Of a DNA stretch of 64,000 bases, positions 9,353 to 18,566 are shown in pieces. A program made the position numbers and the translations under genes. Within the stretch, counting starts at the first letter, position 1. Every line of letters starts with the position of its first letter. The notes under the pieces were generated by a model. It was not told the DNA's origin. It worked only from the letters and a program-made list of their open reading frames with translations, and did no database searches. The DNA lies in assembly GCF_007097245.1 (NCBI RefSeq), contig NZ_VJZT01000009.1:62001-126000 (forward strand), written 5' to 3'. The stretch is from Flavobacterium restrictum. Its GTDB lineage: Bacteria; Bacteroidota; Bacteroidia; Flavobacteriales; Flavobacteriaceae.

Positions 9353-11251
9353 ATGACAACTGGAAAAATTAACGTTTCGGTAGAGAACATCTTCCCTCTC
9401 ATCAAAAAATTCTTGTACAGCGATCACGAAATTTTCTTGCGAGAATTGATTTCGAACGGTACCGATGCCACTTTAAAATTAAAACACCTAACCAGCATTG
9501 GCGAAGCAAAAGTAGAATATGGCAACCCTATTATTGAAATTAAAGTAGATAAGGAAGCTAAAAAAATCCACATTATCGATCAAGGTTTAGGAATGACTTC
9601 GGACGAAGTGGAAAAATACATCAACCAAGTGGCTTTTTCGGGAGCCGAAGAATTCTTGGACAAATACAAAGATTCGGCCAAGGATTCTGGAATTATTGGT
9701 CATTTTGGTCTTGGCTTTTATTCGGCTTTTATGGTGGCCGAAAAAGTAGAAATTATTACCAAATCCTACAAAGACGAGCCAGCAGCCCACTGGACGTGCG
9801 ATGGTAGCCCCGAATTTACATTAGAACCAGCGGACAAAACCACTCGTGGAACGGAGATTATTTTGCACGTTGCCGAGGATTCTTTGGACTTTTTAGAAGA
9901 TTCTAAAATTAGTGGTTTGCTGAATAAGTATAATAAATTTATGCCTATTCCGATTAAATTTGGAACCAAAACCGAAAAAATCGAACAAAAGAAAGGGGAG
10001 TTTGTTGCAGAAGAAGATAAAGACAAAACTTTTACCGAAGTAGAAGTCGATAACATCATCAACAACCCAAATCCGGCTTGGACCAAACAACCAACAGAAT
10101 TAACAGATGCGGATTACAAAGAGTTTTACCGTGAGGTCTATCCAATGCAGTTCGAGGAGCCGTTGTTTCACATCCATTTGAATGTGGATTATCCATTTAA
10201 TTTGACAGGTATTTTGTATTTCCCAAAATTAGGTTCGGATATGCAAATTCAAAAGGACAAAATCCAATTGTACCAAAACCAAGTTTATGTTACGGATAAC
10301 GTAGAAGGAATTGTTCCTGAATTCTTGATGATGCTCCGTGGTGTGGTCGATTCGCCAGATATTCCGTTGAATGTTTCGCGTTCTGGATTGCAAGCCGATG
10401 GTGCGGTTAAGAAAATTTCCAACTACATCACTCGTAAAGTTGCCGATAAATTGAAAGCGTTGTTTACCGAAAACCGCGAAGATTTTGAAGCAAAATGGAA
10501 CGACATCAAAGTGGTTTTGGAATACGGAATGCTTTCTGAAGAGAAGTTCTACGAAAAAGCAGGCGCCTTTGTTTTGTACCCAACGGTAGACGACAAATAT
10601 TTTACACTCGAAGAATTAAAAGAAAACCTAAAAGAAAACCAAACCGACAAAGATGGAAAGTTGGTTGTTTTGTACGCAGGAAATAAAGAAGCGCAACACT
10701 CGTATATTGAAATTGCCAAAAACAAAGGCTACGAAGTATTGCTTCTAGACTCGCCAATTATCTCACATTTGATTCAAAAAATTGAAGGTGATAATGCTGG
10801 AATGACTTTTGTTCGTGTGGATTCCGATCACATTGATAATTTAATCAAAAAAGATGAAACTACGATTTCTAAATTATCGGATACCGAAAAAGAAACGTTA
10901 AAAACATCGTTAGAAGCCTACATTCCAAAAGCCTATTCAGTTCAATTGGAAGCCATGGACAGCCAAGCCACTCCATTCATCATCACGCAACCCGAATTTA
11001 TGCGTCGAATGAAAGAAATGAGTCAATCTGGCGGTGGTGGGATGTTTGGAATGGGAAATATGCCCGAAATGTACAATTTGGTTGTCAATACCAATTCGGA
11101 TTTGGCTACAAACATTTTGAACACCCAAGACAAATCGGCTCAAGAAAACTTGGTTAAACAAGCACTGGATCTAGCCAAATTATCGCAAAACCTCTTGAAA
11201 GGCGAAGAGCTTACAGCTTTCGTAAAAAGAAGTTTTGAGTTGATTAAGTAA
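9353..11251 (+). CDS. htpG: Molecular chaperone HtpG (Hsp90)
   Basis: A 632-residue cytoplasmic ATP-dependent chaperone of the usual Hsp90 length. The N-terminal GHKL ATPase shows LRELISNGTDA (about 26-36), DQGLGMT and GHFGLGFYSAFMVA (the ATP lid). The middle domain contains FNLTGILYFPKL and SRSGLQADG, and the C-terminal dimerisation domain follows. Of interest, the second motif usually reads NASDA; here it is NGTDA, as in many Bacteroidota. A terminator lies 20 bases downstream. Heat-shock control cannot be shown from the upstream sequence. Confidence 0.97.
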   Translation: MTTGKINVSVENIFPLIKKFLYSDHEIFLRELISNGTDATLKLKHLTSIGEAKVEYGNPIIEIKVDKEAKKIHIIDQGLGMTSDEVEKYINQVAFSGAEEFLDKYKDSAKDSGIIGHFGLGFYSAFMVAEKVEIITKSYKDEPAAHWTCDGSPEFTLEPADKTTRGTEIILHVAEDSLDFLEDSKISGLLNKYNKFMPIPIKFGTKTEKIEQKKGEFVAEEDKDKTFTEVEVDNIINNPNPAWTKQPTELTDADYKEFYREVYPMQFEEPLFHIHLNVDYPFNLTGILYFPKLGSDMQIQKDKIQLYQNQVYVTDNVEGIVPEFLMMLRGVVDSPDIPLNVSRSGLQADGAVKKISNYITRKVADKLKALFTENREDFEAKWNDIKVVLEYGMLSEEKFYEKAGAFVLYPTVDDKYFTLEELKENLKENQTDKDGKLVVLYAGNKEAQHSYIEIAKNKGYEVLLLDSPIISHLIQKIEGDNAGMTFVRVDSDHIDNLIKKDETTISKLSDTEKETLKTSLEAYIPKAYSVQLEAMDSQATPFIITQPEFMRRMKEMSQSGGGGMFGMGNMPEMYNLVVNTNSDLATNILNTQDKSAQENLVKQALDLAKLSQNLLKGEELTAFVKRSFELIK

Positions 11252-11270
11252 TTAAATATTTTACTAAAAC

Positions 11271-11304
11271 GAAACCTACTACTTATGGCAGTAGGTTTTT
11301 TTTG
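11271..11304 (+). terminator. htpG terminator
   Basis: Inverted repeat AAACCTAC / GTAGGTTT with an 11-base loop, then a run of eight T, right after htpG. Confidence 0.85.
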
Positions 11305-11382
11305 TTTAATACATTTATAAATTTGTTGAACAAACTAAAAATATAACTATATTTGTTATTATTAATTATAAAAAAACAATTT

Positions 11383-11562
11383 ATGTTTGACAAGTTCAAA
11401 AAATCAGAGTTATTTATTTTAGTTATAGTACTTGTTTTAATATTCACTTCTGAATATTATTATGTAATACTAAACAACCATGAACGTGCAATTTTTATAG
11501 GATTGTGGCCACCCACGATTGTAGGATTATTAATTTTCTTTAATCTAAAACTAAAAAAATAA
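11383..11562 (+). CDS. Small two-helix membrane protein
   Basis: A 59-residue protein starting at ATG 11383 (MFDKFKKSEL); an upstream TTG at 11353 is in frame but less likely. Two hydrophobic helices (about 9-26 and 36-55) are separated by a polar loop YVILNNHERA. It is followed after one base by another tiny gene (11564), so the two probably form one transcript. I do not recognise the family. Confidence 0.55.
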   Translation: MFDKFKKSELFILVIVLVLIFTSEYYYVILNNHERAIFIGLWPPTIVGLLIFFNLKLKK

Positions 11563-11563
11563 T

Positions 11564-11737
11564 ATGGAAAATCTAGACATTATCATATTGAATGTATTTG
11601 TATTATTGTGTTTTATAACGTTTTTTATATCCACATTTAGAGCCTTTGAAAATGTATCTAAAAATGATTCAAAATATGAAAAGAGGGGAATAATTTCTCG
11701 ATTTTTGGCATATTTAGAGAGTTTAGTAGACAGTTAA
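11564..11737 (+). CDS. Small hydrophobic protein, 57 residues
   Basis: ATG at 11564 follows the stop of the previous small gene by one base. The product has one N-terminal membrane helix (LDIIILNVFVLLCFITFF) and a charged C-terminal half with NDSKYEKRG. This tight spacing and matched size suggest that the two are translated together as a pair. Function unknown. Confidence 0.5.
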   Translation: MENLDIIILNVFVLLCFITFFISTFRAFENVSKNDSKYEKRGIISRFLAYLESLVDS

Positions 11738-11878
11738 AAATTCATATCGTATGTACTTGTATAATATGAATTTTAGTTTTATTACTTAATTATTCATGGA
11801 AATCGATAAATTAAATTTAGTGTTTATGTTTTTTTTGAACTCAAAATAAAGTCAAATAAATTTTTAAAAAGAATATCC

Positions 11879-12286
11879 ATGACACTACACATAGAAACAC
11901 CTGCGTTACTTTTCTCGGCGACATCGCTTATTTTATTAGCATATACCAATCGGTTTTTGACTATTGCCACCATCATTCGAGGCTTAAAAAAAGCATATAA
12001 AGAGAAGGAAAACAGCATGATTCTATTAGAAATCAAGAACCTCAACTTGCGCTTAACCCTCATTAGATACATGCAAATGGCAGGCGTTTTGAGTTTATTT
12101 CTCTCGGTTTTTACGATGCTTTTATTGTTTTTAGACCAGCAGTTGCTTGGGATTTATCTTTTTGGATTTAGTTTATTCTCGCTATTGCTTTCGTTAGGAC
12201 TCTCCTTCTGGGAAATCAACATTTCGGTAGATGCCTTGCGGTTGCATTTGAGTGACCTAACGAATCGAGAAAACCCAAACAATTAA
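11879..12286 (+). CDS. DUF2721 domain membrane protein
   Basis: A 135-residue protein starting MTLHIETPALLFSATSLILLAYTN, with three predicted membrane segments (about 8-28, 66-85 and 90-112). The pattern PALLFSATSLILLAYTNRF and a cytoplasmic loop rich in Lys/Arg match the DUF2721 family, whose role is unknown. The last 4 bases overlap the end of the convergent sbtA-like gene. A degenerate second copy of its 3' end lies at about 14774-14867. Confidence 0.8.
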   Translation: MTLHIETPALLFSATSLILLAYTNRFLTIATIIRGLKKAYKEKENSMILLEIKNLNLRLTLIRYMQMAGVLSLFLSVFTMLLLFLDQQLLGIYLFGFSLFSLLLSLGLSFWEINISVDALRLHLSDLTNRENPNN

Positions 12287-13245
12287 CTTCCTACAATAAT
12301 TGAATAATAAATAGGCATCCCAAAAGTAATGTTAAAAGGAAAGGTAATTGCCAATGCCATGGGAAGAAAAATACCGGGATTGGCTTTTGGTACCGCAATT
12401 TTCATAGCTGCAGGAACGGCAATATAGGATGCGCTAGCTGCGAGTATTGCAAATACAAACCGATTTCCAACATCTTGGGTAACTAGTTGACTTGCGTAAG
12501 CAATAAAACAACCGTTTAGAAGTGGAATTAGAATCGCAAAAGCAATACTAAACCAACCACTTTTGAAAAAATCGCCTAATTTTTTGCCACTAACGATTCC
12601 CATATCCAATAAAAAAATGGCCAAGAATCCTTTGAAAATATCTGTCGTAAAAGGTTTAATACCCAAAGCTCCCTTGTCACTAGCCAAAAAACCAATTAGT
12701 AAACTACCTATAATTAGTAACACACTTCCATTAGTAAAAGAATGTTTAATTATAGGTCCTAATTTAGAAGTTGTCGTTTTATTTTTATCAAATAATTGAA
12801 TCATTATTACACCAACAATGATAGCTGGAGCCTCCATAAGTGCCATAACAGCAACCATGTGGCCGCTAAAAGTAATACTTTGCATTTCTAAAAAAGATAC
12901 CGCTGTTACAAATGTTACAGCACTTACAGAGCCATATGCGGCGGCGATAGCTCCTGCATTTTCAATACTGAAATTGTATTTTAGAATAAAAAAGGTGTAG
13001 ATAGGTATTGCAATAGAAATGAGTATTCCAAAAACAACACACCAAACGATATCCATAGTAAAATGGCTGTGTGCCAATTCCTGTCCTCCCTTAAAACCAA
13101 TTGCAAATAGTAAGTATAACGAGATAAACTTTGAGGTATTACTCGGGATTTCTAAATCACTTTTTAAATAAACAGCTATAATACCTAGTAAGAAAAAAAG
13201 TAAGGCTGGATTGGTAATATTTTCTATTAATAAGTCTAAATTCAT
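12283..13245 (-). CDS. sbtA: SbtA-like sodium-dependent bicarbonate transporter
   Basis: A 320-residue integral membrane protein with about ten hydrophobic helices. N-terminal NPALLFFLLGIIAVYLKSDL and FKGGQELAH are typical of the sodium-dependent bicarbonate permease family (formerly DUF897). It would import bicarbonate across the inner membrane, feeding carboxylases. The gene is followed upstream by a small unknown gene on the same strand and a divergent LysR regulator at 13736, an arrangement known for CmpR-type control. Overlap of 4 bases with the DUF2721 gene and flanking repeats suggest that this module was inserted or duplicated. Confidence 0.88.
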   Translation of the reverse strand: MNLDLLIENITNPALLFFLLGIIAVYLKSDLEIPSNTSKFISLYLLFAIGFKGGQELAHSHFTMDIVWCVVFGILISIAIPIYTFFILKYNFSIENAGAIAAAYGSVSAVTFVTAVSFLEMQSITFSGHMVAVMALMEAPAIIVGVIMIQLFDKNKTTTSKLGPIIKHSFTNGSVLLIIGSLLIGFLASDKGALGIKPFTTDIFKGFLAIFLLDMGIVSGKKLGDFFKSGWFSIAFAILIPLLNGCFIAYASQLVTQDVGNRFVFAILAASASYIAVPAAMKIAVPKANPGIFLPMALAITFPFNITFGMPIYYSIIVGS

Positions 13246-13351
13246 TTTATTTTAAATTAATGTTTGATAATTATTCTTTGAGGGGCATGGAGTCCGTCCT
13301 GAAAATTCGATTTTTAATGGATTTTTTAAATAGTTGCTTTATCGTGTTTTT

Positions 13352-13630
13352 TCAAGAAACCAATGTTATAGTAACAATGCTACTTATTTGCATCCTCATT
13401 CCTGATTTTTGAGCTTCGGCGGCAAGTACTGTAACAACATTACTAGCCTCTTGTAAGGCTTCAATTCGCATTTTGCTATTGCTATTAACATTGTCAAATC
13501 GAATTTCACTGCTGAAATTTTCTAGAGAATGGTATTTTATTTTACTGTTTATAAGCGACAATAAAATTTGGGTTCCGTCCGTAGGCAAAAATTGCCCTGA
13601 AATTAATTGAAATGTAAAAGGTTTTTCCAT
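13352..13630 (-). CDS. Small unknown protein between sbtA and its regulator
   Basis: A 92-residue protein, MEKPFTFQLISGQF, without signal peptide or membrane helix. Strand-helix alternation (SKMRIEALQEASNVVTVLAAEAQ near 52-74) suggests a compact alpha/beta fold. Its place beside sbtA is where a PII-like SbtB partner is found in cyanobacteria. I see no PII T-loop or other SbtB signature, so I do not call it SbtB. It probably is co-transcribed with sbtA (gap 106 bases). Confidence 0.55.
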   Translation of the reverse strand: MEKPFTFQLISGQFLPTDGTQILLSLINSKIKYHSLENFSSEIRFDNVNSNSKMRIEALQEASNVVTVLAAEAQKSGMRMQISSIVTITLVS

Positions 13631-13703
13631 AGCAGATTACTTTTAAAATTGTTTAGCTTTTTGTTTCTGCAAAGATGCTAGGAAGATGTCATTAAATTTT
13701 ATT

Positions 13704-13711
13704 TATATTTG
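13704..13711 (+). promoter_or_regulatory. Bacteroidota -7 box before lysR
   Basis: TATATTTG matches TAnnTTTG exactly, 25 bases before the regulator start. A very similar box precedes the tracrRNA at 43985. Confidence 0.5.
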
Positions 13712-13735
13712 TAATGAATAACATAAAATATTTTT

Positions 13736-14662
13736 ATGAACTATACATTACACCAATTGCATGTTTTTTTAAAAGTAACTCAAAATCAGAGTATAACAAA
13801 AGCAGCCGAGCTCTTACACTTAACGCAGCCAGCTGTCTCCATACAATTAAAAAATTTTCAAGATCAATTTGATATACCACTTACAGAAATCATTGGTAGA
13901 AAATTATATGTAACTGATTTTGGTAAAGAAATCGCACTAGCTGCCGAAAAAATAATTAATGAGGTAACTACTATCAATTACAAAATGCAATCCTATAAAG
14001 GAAAATTAAGCGGGAAATTAAAAATATCAATTGTTTCAACAGGAAAATACATTATGCCTTACTTTTTATCGGATTTTTTAAAGAAAAACCCCGAAGTCGA
14101 ATTAGCACTTGATGTTACCAATAAATCAAAAGTTATCGAGAGTTTAACAAAAAACGAAGTTGATTTTTCCTTGGTTTCTGTTCTACCAGATACTATAAAA
14201 GTGTCATCAACCGCATTAATGGCAAACAAACTTTTCTTGGTCACTAACTTCGATATTCAGTATCCCGAAAAAAACTACGATCAATCAATTCTTGAAACTT
14301 TACCTATTATTTACAGAGAAAAAGGTTCTGGAACACGTCACGTTATGGAACGTTTTATAAATGTAAACCAGCTAAAAGTGCGCAACAAACTAGAGCTCAC
14401 TGGTAACGAAGCAGTAAAACAAGCCGTTATTGCGGGTCTTGGATGTTCGATAATGCCATTGATTGGAATCAAAAATGAACTTAAAAACGGTAATTTGCAA
14501 ATAATTCCCATCAAAGGATTTCCAATCCAATCAACATGGAATTTGATATGGCAAAAAAACAAACAATTTTCACCAGTAGCAAGTGCCTATTTGAAATACA
14601 TCGAAGAAAATAAAGCACAAATTATAACCGATAAATTTGATTTGGAACTCCTTAATGCATAA
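13736..14662 (+). CDS. LysR-family transcriptional regulator
   Basis: A 308-residue DNA-binding protein. Residues 1-60 form the winged helix-turn-helix (LHVFLKVTQNQSITKAAELL then LTQPAVSIQLKN). The rest is a periplasmic-binding-like co-inducer domain (KISIVSTGKYIMPYFL, then REKGSGTRHVMERF near 200). The overall pattern resembles CbbR/CmpR regulators that govern carbon uptake. It is divergent from the sbtA operon, so autoregulation and control of bicarbonate uptake are likely, though this is inferred from position. Confidence 0.88.
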   Translation: MNYTLHQLHVFLKVTQNQSITKAAELLHLTQPAVSIQLKNFQDQFDIPLTEIIGRKLYVTDFGKEIALAAEKIINEVTTINYKMQSYKGKLSGKLKISIVSTGKYIMPYFLSDFLKKNPEVELALDVTNKSKVIESLTKNEVDFSLVSVLPDTIKVSSTALMANKLFLVTNFDIQYPEKNYDQSILETLPIIYREKGSGTRHVMERFINVNQLKVRNKLELTGNEAVKQAVIAGLGCSIMPLIGIKNELKNGNLQIIPIKGFPIQSTWNLIWQKNKQFSPVASAYLKYIEENKAQIITDKFDLELLNA

Positions 14663-14773
14663 AAAAAACCATTCTTATTAGCAGTTTACTTTATGTTTTT
14701 CTACTCGTTTTTTGGTAGTTTAAACCAGCAATTACTAAAATTTATATAAGAGAATTTTGCTTCTGCTCTATAC

Positions 14774-14867
14774 AACTTTCGTTAGGATTCTCTTTCTGGG
14801 AAATTAACATTTGGGTAGATGCCTTGCGGTTGCATTTGAGTGACCTAACGAATCGAAAAAATACAAA
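14774..14867 (+). pseudogene. Duplicated 3' fragment of the DUF2721 gene
   Basis: From 14777 the sequence repeats 12188-12272 with only about four substitutions over 80 bases, including a 34-base exact core ending ACCTAACGAATCGA. The reading frame (SLGFSFWEINIWVDALRLHL) is kept but lacks any start. With the intact copy at 12188 it forms direct repeats around the sbtA-lysR module. Confidence 0.85.
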
Positions 14868-14903
14868 AAACTCATTATCAAGCAATAAGGCAAAAAATAG
14901 TTT

Positions 14904-14936
14904 TTGAAAAATACCCATTTGTAGTGATTTTTTATT
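14904..14936 (+). terminator. Imperfect hairpin resembling the 17.9 kb terminator
   Basis: GAAAAATACCCATTTGTAGTGATTTTTT is a mismatched version of the hairpin at 17882-17913. Both lie about 50 bases before an accessory gene. Confidence 0.4.
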
Positions 14937-14988
14937 ACAATTTAATGTTCGATATTTGTATAGTATTAATCCAAAAAACCTTAAAATT

Positions 14989-15432
14989 ATGGGAACAAAT
15001 TTAGAATGCTACGATGGAGACGGACATTTTGACGATCATGGAAACGTCATTTACACTGGAAAAAAAGAAAAAGAGGATGTCAATAATTACGATGCCTATT
15101 CGTTTTTTGACATTTCGCACAACGGAAAAAACGGAATTGTCATTTTCCTGACACCAAAAAAAACAGGTAAACTCAATAAGCCTGAAAAATTCAAAATAAA
15201 ATTCAATATCAAAAATCTTATTCCGTACGAATCCAGTAGCTTTGACATAAAGCTAACCGAAGGATTCTTGGCAATTGTTGACAGCAAAGAATTTGATTTA
15301 GACCTTGTCAAAAAATATTACGACCAATTAAGTACTACAACAGTAGCAAGCAAAATAGCAAGTGGTACAGTAGGTAAAGTAGAAAGTGACCCGATAATAG
15401 GAGAAGGCACTGGAATCATCAGAAGACCCTAA
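14989..15432 (+). CDS. Unknown soluble protein in accessory cluster
   Basis: A 147-residue protein starting MGTNLECYDGDGHFDDHGN at ATG 14989; a TTG 33 bases upstream is in frame but less likely. There is no signal peptide. It is charged and strand-rich, with a Gly/Ser/Thr-rich tail ending GEGTGIIRRP. The next gene, a histidine kinase, starts one base after the stop, so the pair is probably one transcript. No family recognised. Confidence 0.6.
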   Translation: MGTNLECYDGDGHFDDHGNVIYTGKKEKEDVNNYDAYSFFDISHNGKNGIVIFLTPKKTGKLNKPEKFKIKFNIKNLIPYESSSFDIKLTEGFLAIVDSKEFDLDLVKKYYDQLSTTTVASKIASGTVGKVESDPIIGEGTGIIRRP

Positions 15433-15433
15433 A

Positions 15434-17224
15434 ATGCAGAGAAAAATAAAAAAAATGCAATTCGGAATACTCATTTGGTTACTCCAAGTGAGTGTTGCGT
15501 ATTGCCAATATGACACTCGGTTGAGCACTCTCGAAAAAAAATATGACATGAGAGGTTCCGATAAAATGATACAAGGATTAAGCACCATTTCCTACCCAAA
15601 ACTCAACAAAGCAGATAAAGCTTACTATTTGTACTTAAAAGCAAATGCTTTATTGTATCTCGAAAAAAAAGACATCGCTTATAAAGAATTCATTACATCC
15701 AAAAAAATATACCTTCAAATAGATAGTATCGAAAAAGCAATGGACATTAATTTAAAAATGAGTTATTTGCTAATTTCATTAAAAAAGAACACCCTCGAGT
15801 ACGAAAACTACATCGCAGCAGCACTCACGTATTACAATTCTAGTACGAACATACACAACAAAATTAAAGGATTAATTAGTATTGCATCGCTCAAAATCAA
15901 TGAAACTCATGCCAAAGAAAGCATTTTGCTTTTTAAACAAGCCATGAAATTAAGCGAGCCTCTGGATAACGACGATCAAAAATCCTCCATAAATAACAAT
16001 CTGGCCGTTCTCTACAACGAACGAATGCTCATGCCAGACTCGGCATTGTATTACCTCAAAAAAGACTATGCTTATTCTATAAAAATAAAAGACAACTATG
16101 CCATTTGTGTCAACCTTATTAATCAAGCCTCGTCCTATTCCAAAAAAAAGGACATAAAAACTGCTATTCATTTATTAAATCAAGCCGATTCAATTCCTTT
16201 AAAACAAGATCGGTTAGAAATGAAATTTTACATCAATTATTACAAGAACCTGTATTACAAAGAAAGTAATGACTATAAAAAAGCGATCCTCTATCTCGAA
16301 AAATCCAATTTATACCGAGACAGTTTGGAAGGAGAAAAACAAAATTTAGCTATAAATGAACTCCATACCAAATACAAAACCCAAGAAAAAGAACTCGAAA
16401 ACTTACAGCTAAAAACCAACATCAAGAACAATAGACTCCTACTCTACTCCATCATACTGGTACTCATTGTACTAGTAACCATTAGTATTTTAGGATACAA
16501 AAACATTACCAAAAAGAAACGAATTGCCGAGCAAGACCGCCTCATAAAAATTCAAGAACTCGAGAAAGTACTCAAGAATCAAGAACTTAACAATATTGAT
16601 TTAATGCTCGAAAGCCAAGAAAAAGAACGTCAAAATATTGCGAATGAGTTGCATGACAATCTAGGCAGTATGCTGGCTACTTTAAAATTAAACTTTCAAA
16701 ACTTAAAGCGTCAAAAAGAAGATTTAGACCTACAAGAAAACAAACTTTATGATAAAACCGATGCGCTCCTTGAGGAAGCCTACCAAAAAGTTCGCAACAT
16801 AGCCCACCTAAAAAACCTAGGGGTAATAGGCAACGAAGGATTGCTTGTTGCCGTATACAATATGGCCGAGAAAATGAGTGTGCTCGAGAAACTCAAGATA
16901 AATGTAATCCCGTTTGGGCTCAACGAAAGACTTGATAACACTATAGAAGTAACCCTGTTTAGAATGATCCAGGAGTTGTGTACTAACATCATCAAACACT
17001 CCCAAGCTACCGAGGTAAACATATATTTGACACAAGGTGACAACACCGAAATCAATATTATTATAGAAGACAACGGCAAAGGATTTGATCCCAAAACCAT
17101 TGTGCTCAAATCCGGAATAGGACTCAAAAACATGGAGAAAAAAGTAGAACAAATGGGCGGTACCTTTACTATAGACTCCATTCCCACCAAAGGAACTTCC
17201 ATCATTATAGACCTACCCTTATGA
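15434..17224 (+). CDS. TPR-containing sensor histidine kinase (HisKA_3 type)
   Basis: A 596-residue two-component sensor. An N-terminal signal/anchor (about 8-25, FGILIWLLQVSVAYC) leads into tetratricopeptide-like helical repeats (about 40-310) in the periplasm. One membrane helix follows (about 335-355, LLLYSIILVLIVLVTISIL), then a coiled coil. The dimerisation box has the phospho-acceptor His at about 406 in NELHDNLGSMLATLKL (HisKA_3/NarX type). The ATPase domain shows EDNGKGFDP and SGIGLKNME. It overlaps the response-regulator gene by 4 bases (ATGA), indicating translational coupling. The signal sensed is unknown. Confidence 0.92.
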   Translation: MQRKIKKMQFGILIWLLQVSVAYCQYDTRLSTLEKKYDMRGSDKMIQGLSTISYPKLNKADKAYYLYLKANALLYLEKKDIAYKEFITSKKIYLQIDSIEKAMDINLKMSYLLISLKKNTLEYENYIAAALTYYNSSTNIHNKIKGLISIASLKINETHAKESILLFKQAMKLSEPLDNDDQKSSINNNLAVLYNERMLMPDSALYYLKKDYAYSIKIKDNYAICVNLINQASSYSKKKDIKTAIHLLNQADSIPLKQDRLEMKFYINYYKNLYYKESNDYKKAILYLEKSNLYRDSLEGEKQNLAINELHTKYKTQEKELENLQLKTNIKNNRLLLYSIILVLIVLVTISILGYKNITKKKRIAEQDRLIKIQELEKVLKNQELNNIDLMLESQEKERQNIANELHDNLGSMLATLKLNFQNLKRQKEDLDLQENKLYDKTDALLEEAYQKVRNIAHLKNLGVIGNEGLLVAVYNMAEKMSVLEKLKINVIPFGLNERLDNTIEVTLFRMIQELCTNIIKHSQATEVNIYLTQGDNTEINIIIEDNGKGFDPKTIVLKSGIGLKNMEKKVEQMGGTFTIDSIPTKGTSIIIDLPL

Positions 17225-17832
17225 TAACAGTAGTCATTGCCGAAGACCATCAAGCACTCATAGACGGAATCAAACTGTCATTAAAAAACGAAGCTGGAAT
17301 CACCGTTATAGGCGAAGCTAATGATGGAGAAGAGTTAATAAAACTAGTCCATAACATGAGACCGCAAGTGGTAATCACCGATATTAGGATGCCCAAATGT
17401 GACGGAATTTGTGCTACCAAAGCCATCAAAAAAGCCTATCCTGACATTAAAATTATTGCCTTTAGCATGTTTGACCAATCCGAAGCTTTAGACCAAATGA
17501 AAGCAGCAGGAGCATCAGGCTACATCCTAAAGAATTCCCCATTAAGTAAAGTAATTCAAGCCATACGGGAAGTGGTAAATGACAAAACTTTTTTTGATAA
17601 TGCTATACCAGCAAAACACCAAGACAGTAAAAAAAACATTATTTTGAGTAACCGAGAAAAAGAAATCCTGCGATTCATAGGAGAAGGAAAAACATCCCAA
17701 GAAATTTCAGATCTGCTTTATATTAGCAAAAGCACCGTAGATAGCCATCGCAAAAACATCCTCAAAAAAATGAGTATTTATGGTAAAACGGACTTAATTC
17801 GGTTTGCGGTAGAGCGGAAATATGATTTTTAA
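17221..17832 (+). CDS. LuxR/NarL-family response regulator
   Basis: A 203-residue regulator. The receiver domain (1-120) has acidic residues in IAEDH, phospho-acceptor Asp54 in VITDIRMP, and Lys in ILKNS. The C-terminal LuxR helix-turn-helix (about 138-200) contains LSNREKEILRFIGEGKTSQE and STVDSHRKNILKKM. It is the partner of the upstream kinase (overlapping start/stop). Targets may include the neighbouring accessory genes, which is inference from position only. A terminator follows. Confidence 0.93.
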   Translation: MITVVIAEDHQALIDGIKLSLKNEAGITVIGEANDGEELIKLVHNMRPQVVITDIRMPKCDGICATKAIKKAYPDIKIIAFSMFDQSEALDQMKAAGASGYILKNSPLSKVIQAIREVVNDKTFFDNAIPAKHQDSKKNIILSNREKEILRFIGEGKTSQEISDLLYISKSTVDSHRKNILKKMSIYGKTDLIRFAVERKYDF

Positions 17833-17881
17833 AAGCACTATTTATACTACTTTTAGTCTCAATAATTTATTTTGAATTTAA

Positions 17882-17913
17882 ATGAAAAATCCCCATTTGT
17901 AGGGATTTTTTTT
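17882..17913 (+). terminator. Terminator after the response regulator
   Basis: AAAAATCCCC ATTTGTA GGGATTTTTTTT forms a short stem followed by T residues. Confidence 0.75.
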
Positions 17914-17966
17914 GTGGATTATATTTTGGAACTTTGACAAAGTAAAACTCTTAAAATCAAATTATT

Positions 17967-18515
17967 ATGACACTAGAAAAACAGTACCAGTGGTTACTTA
18001 AAGAGCAAGGTCCTATTATGATTAAGAAAGCACTAGCTCTTTATGACACCAAAGAATTATCCGGAACACCTAACAACCCTGTAATTATAAACTGGGCAAA
18101 TGAAGTAGGTGGCGATGTAGCCAATGTTTACAAAGCCGATGAAATTCCGTGGTGTGGCTTGTTTACGGCAGTTGTTGCCAAACGAGGCTCGAAACAAGTA
18201 GTCAAAGACCCACTTTGGGCTTTGAATTGGGGCAATTTTGGCAAACACATCGATGTGCCTATGCTCGGCGATGTACTCGTTTTTGTTCGGAAAACCAGTG
18301 ACGGTAAAACCGCTGGTCATGTTGCCTTGTATGTGGGCGAGGACGACAGCTGCTACCATGTATTGGGTGGCAATCAATCCGATAAAGTGTGCATTGCCCG
18401 AAAAGACAAAACAAGATTGTACACCTCCAGAAGACCCAACTACAATATCCAACCCAATAATGTACGCCAAATTTTTCTATCCAGCACGGGCGAAAAAACA
18501 GGAAGCGAACAGTAG
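17967..18515 (+). CDS. TIGR02594-type CHAP/NlpC-like peptidase
   Basis: A 182-residue protein with the TIGR02594 pattern. Cys is in IPWCGLFTAVVAKR (about 56), His in AGHVALYVGEDD (about 113), and LGGNQSDKV near 133. Such proteins are related to amidase/endopeptidase domains that cut peptidoglycan stem peptides, and are common in phage lysis and contact-toxin loci. There is no signal peptide, so export would need another route such as a secretion apparatus or phage-like particle. It starts a run of accessory genes including a patatin-like protein and, further right, a GH25 lysozyme. Confidence 0.8.
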   Translation: MTLEKQYQWLLKEQGPIMIKKALALYDTKELSGTPNNPVIINWANEVGGDVANVYKADEIPWCGLFTAVVAKRGSKQVVKDPLWALNWGNFGKHIDVPMLGDVLVFVRKTSDGKTAGHVALYVGEDDSCYHVLGGNQSDKVCIARKDKTRLYTSRRPNYNIQPNNVRQIFLSSTGEKTGSEQ

Positions 18516-18566
18516 GCACCTATTTTAATATCCGATTTTTTGTTTAAAAAGTAAAACAACACAATC

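Noticed and set aside
9587..10090. Leftward frames opposite htpG.
   Set aside because: They mirror the codon pattern of htpG and show no family features.
13352..13630. Small protein beside sbtA as the PII-like regulator SbtB.
   Set aside because: No PII signature or T-loop sequence is visible.
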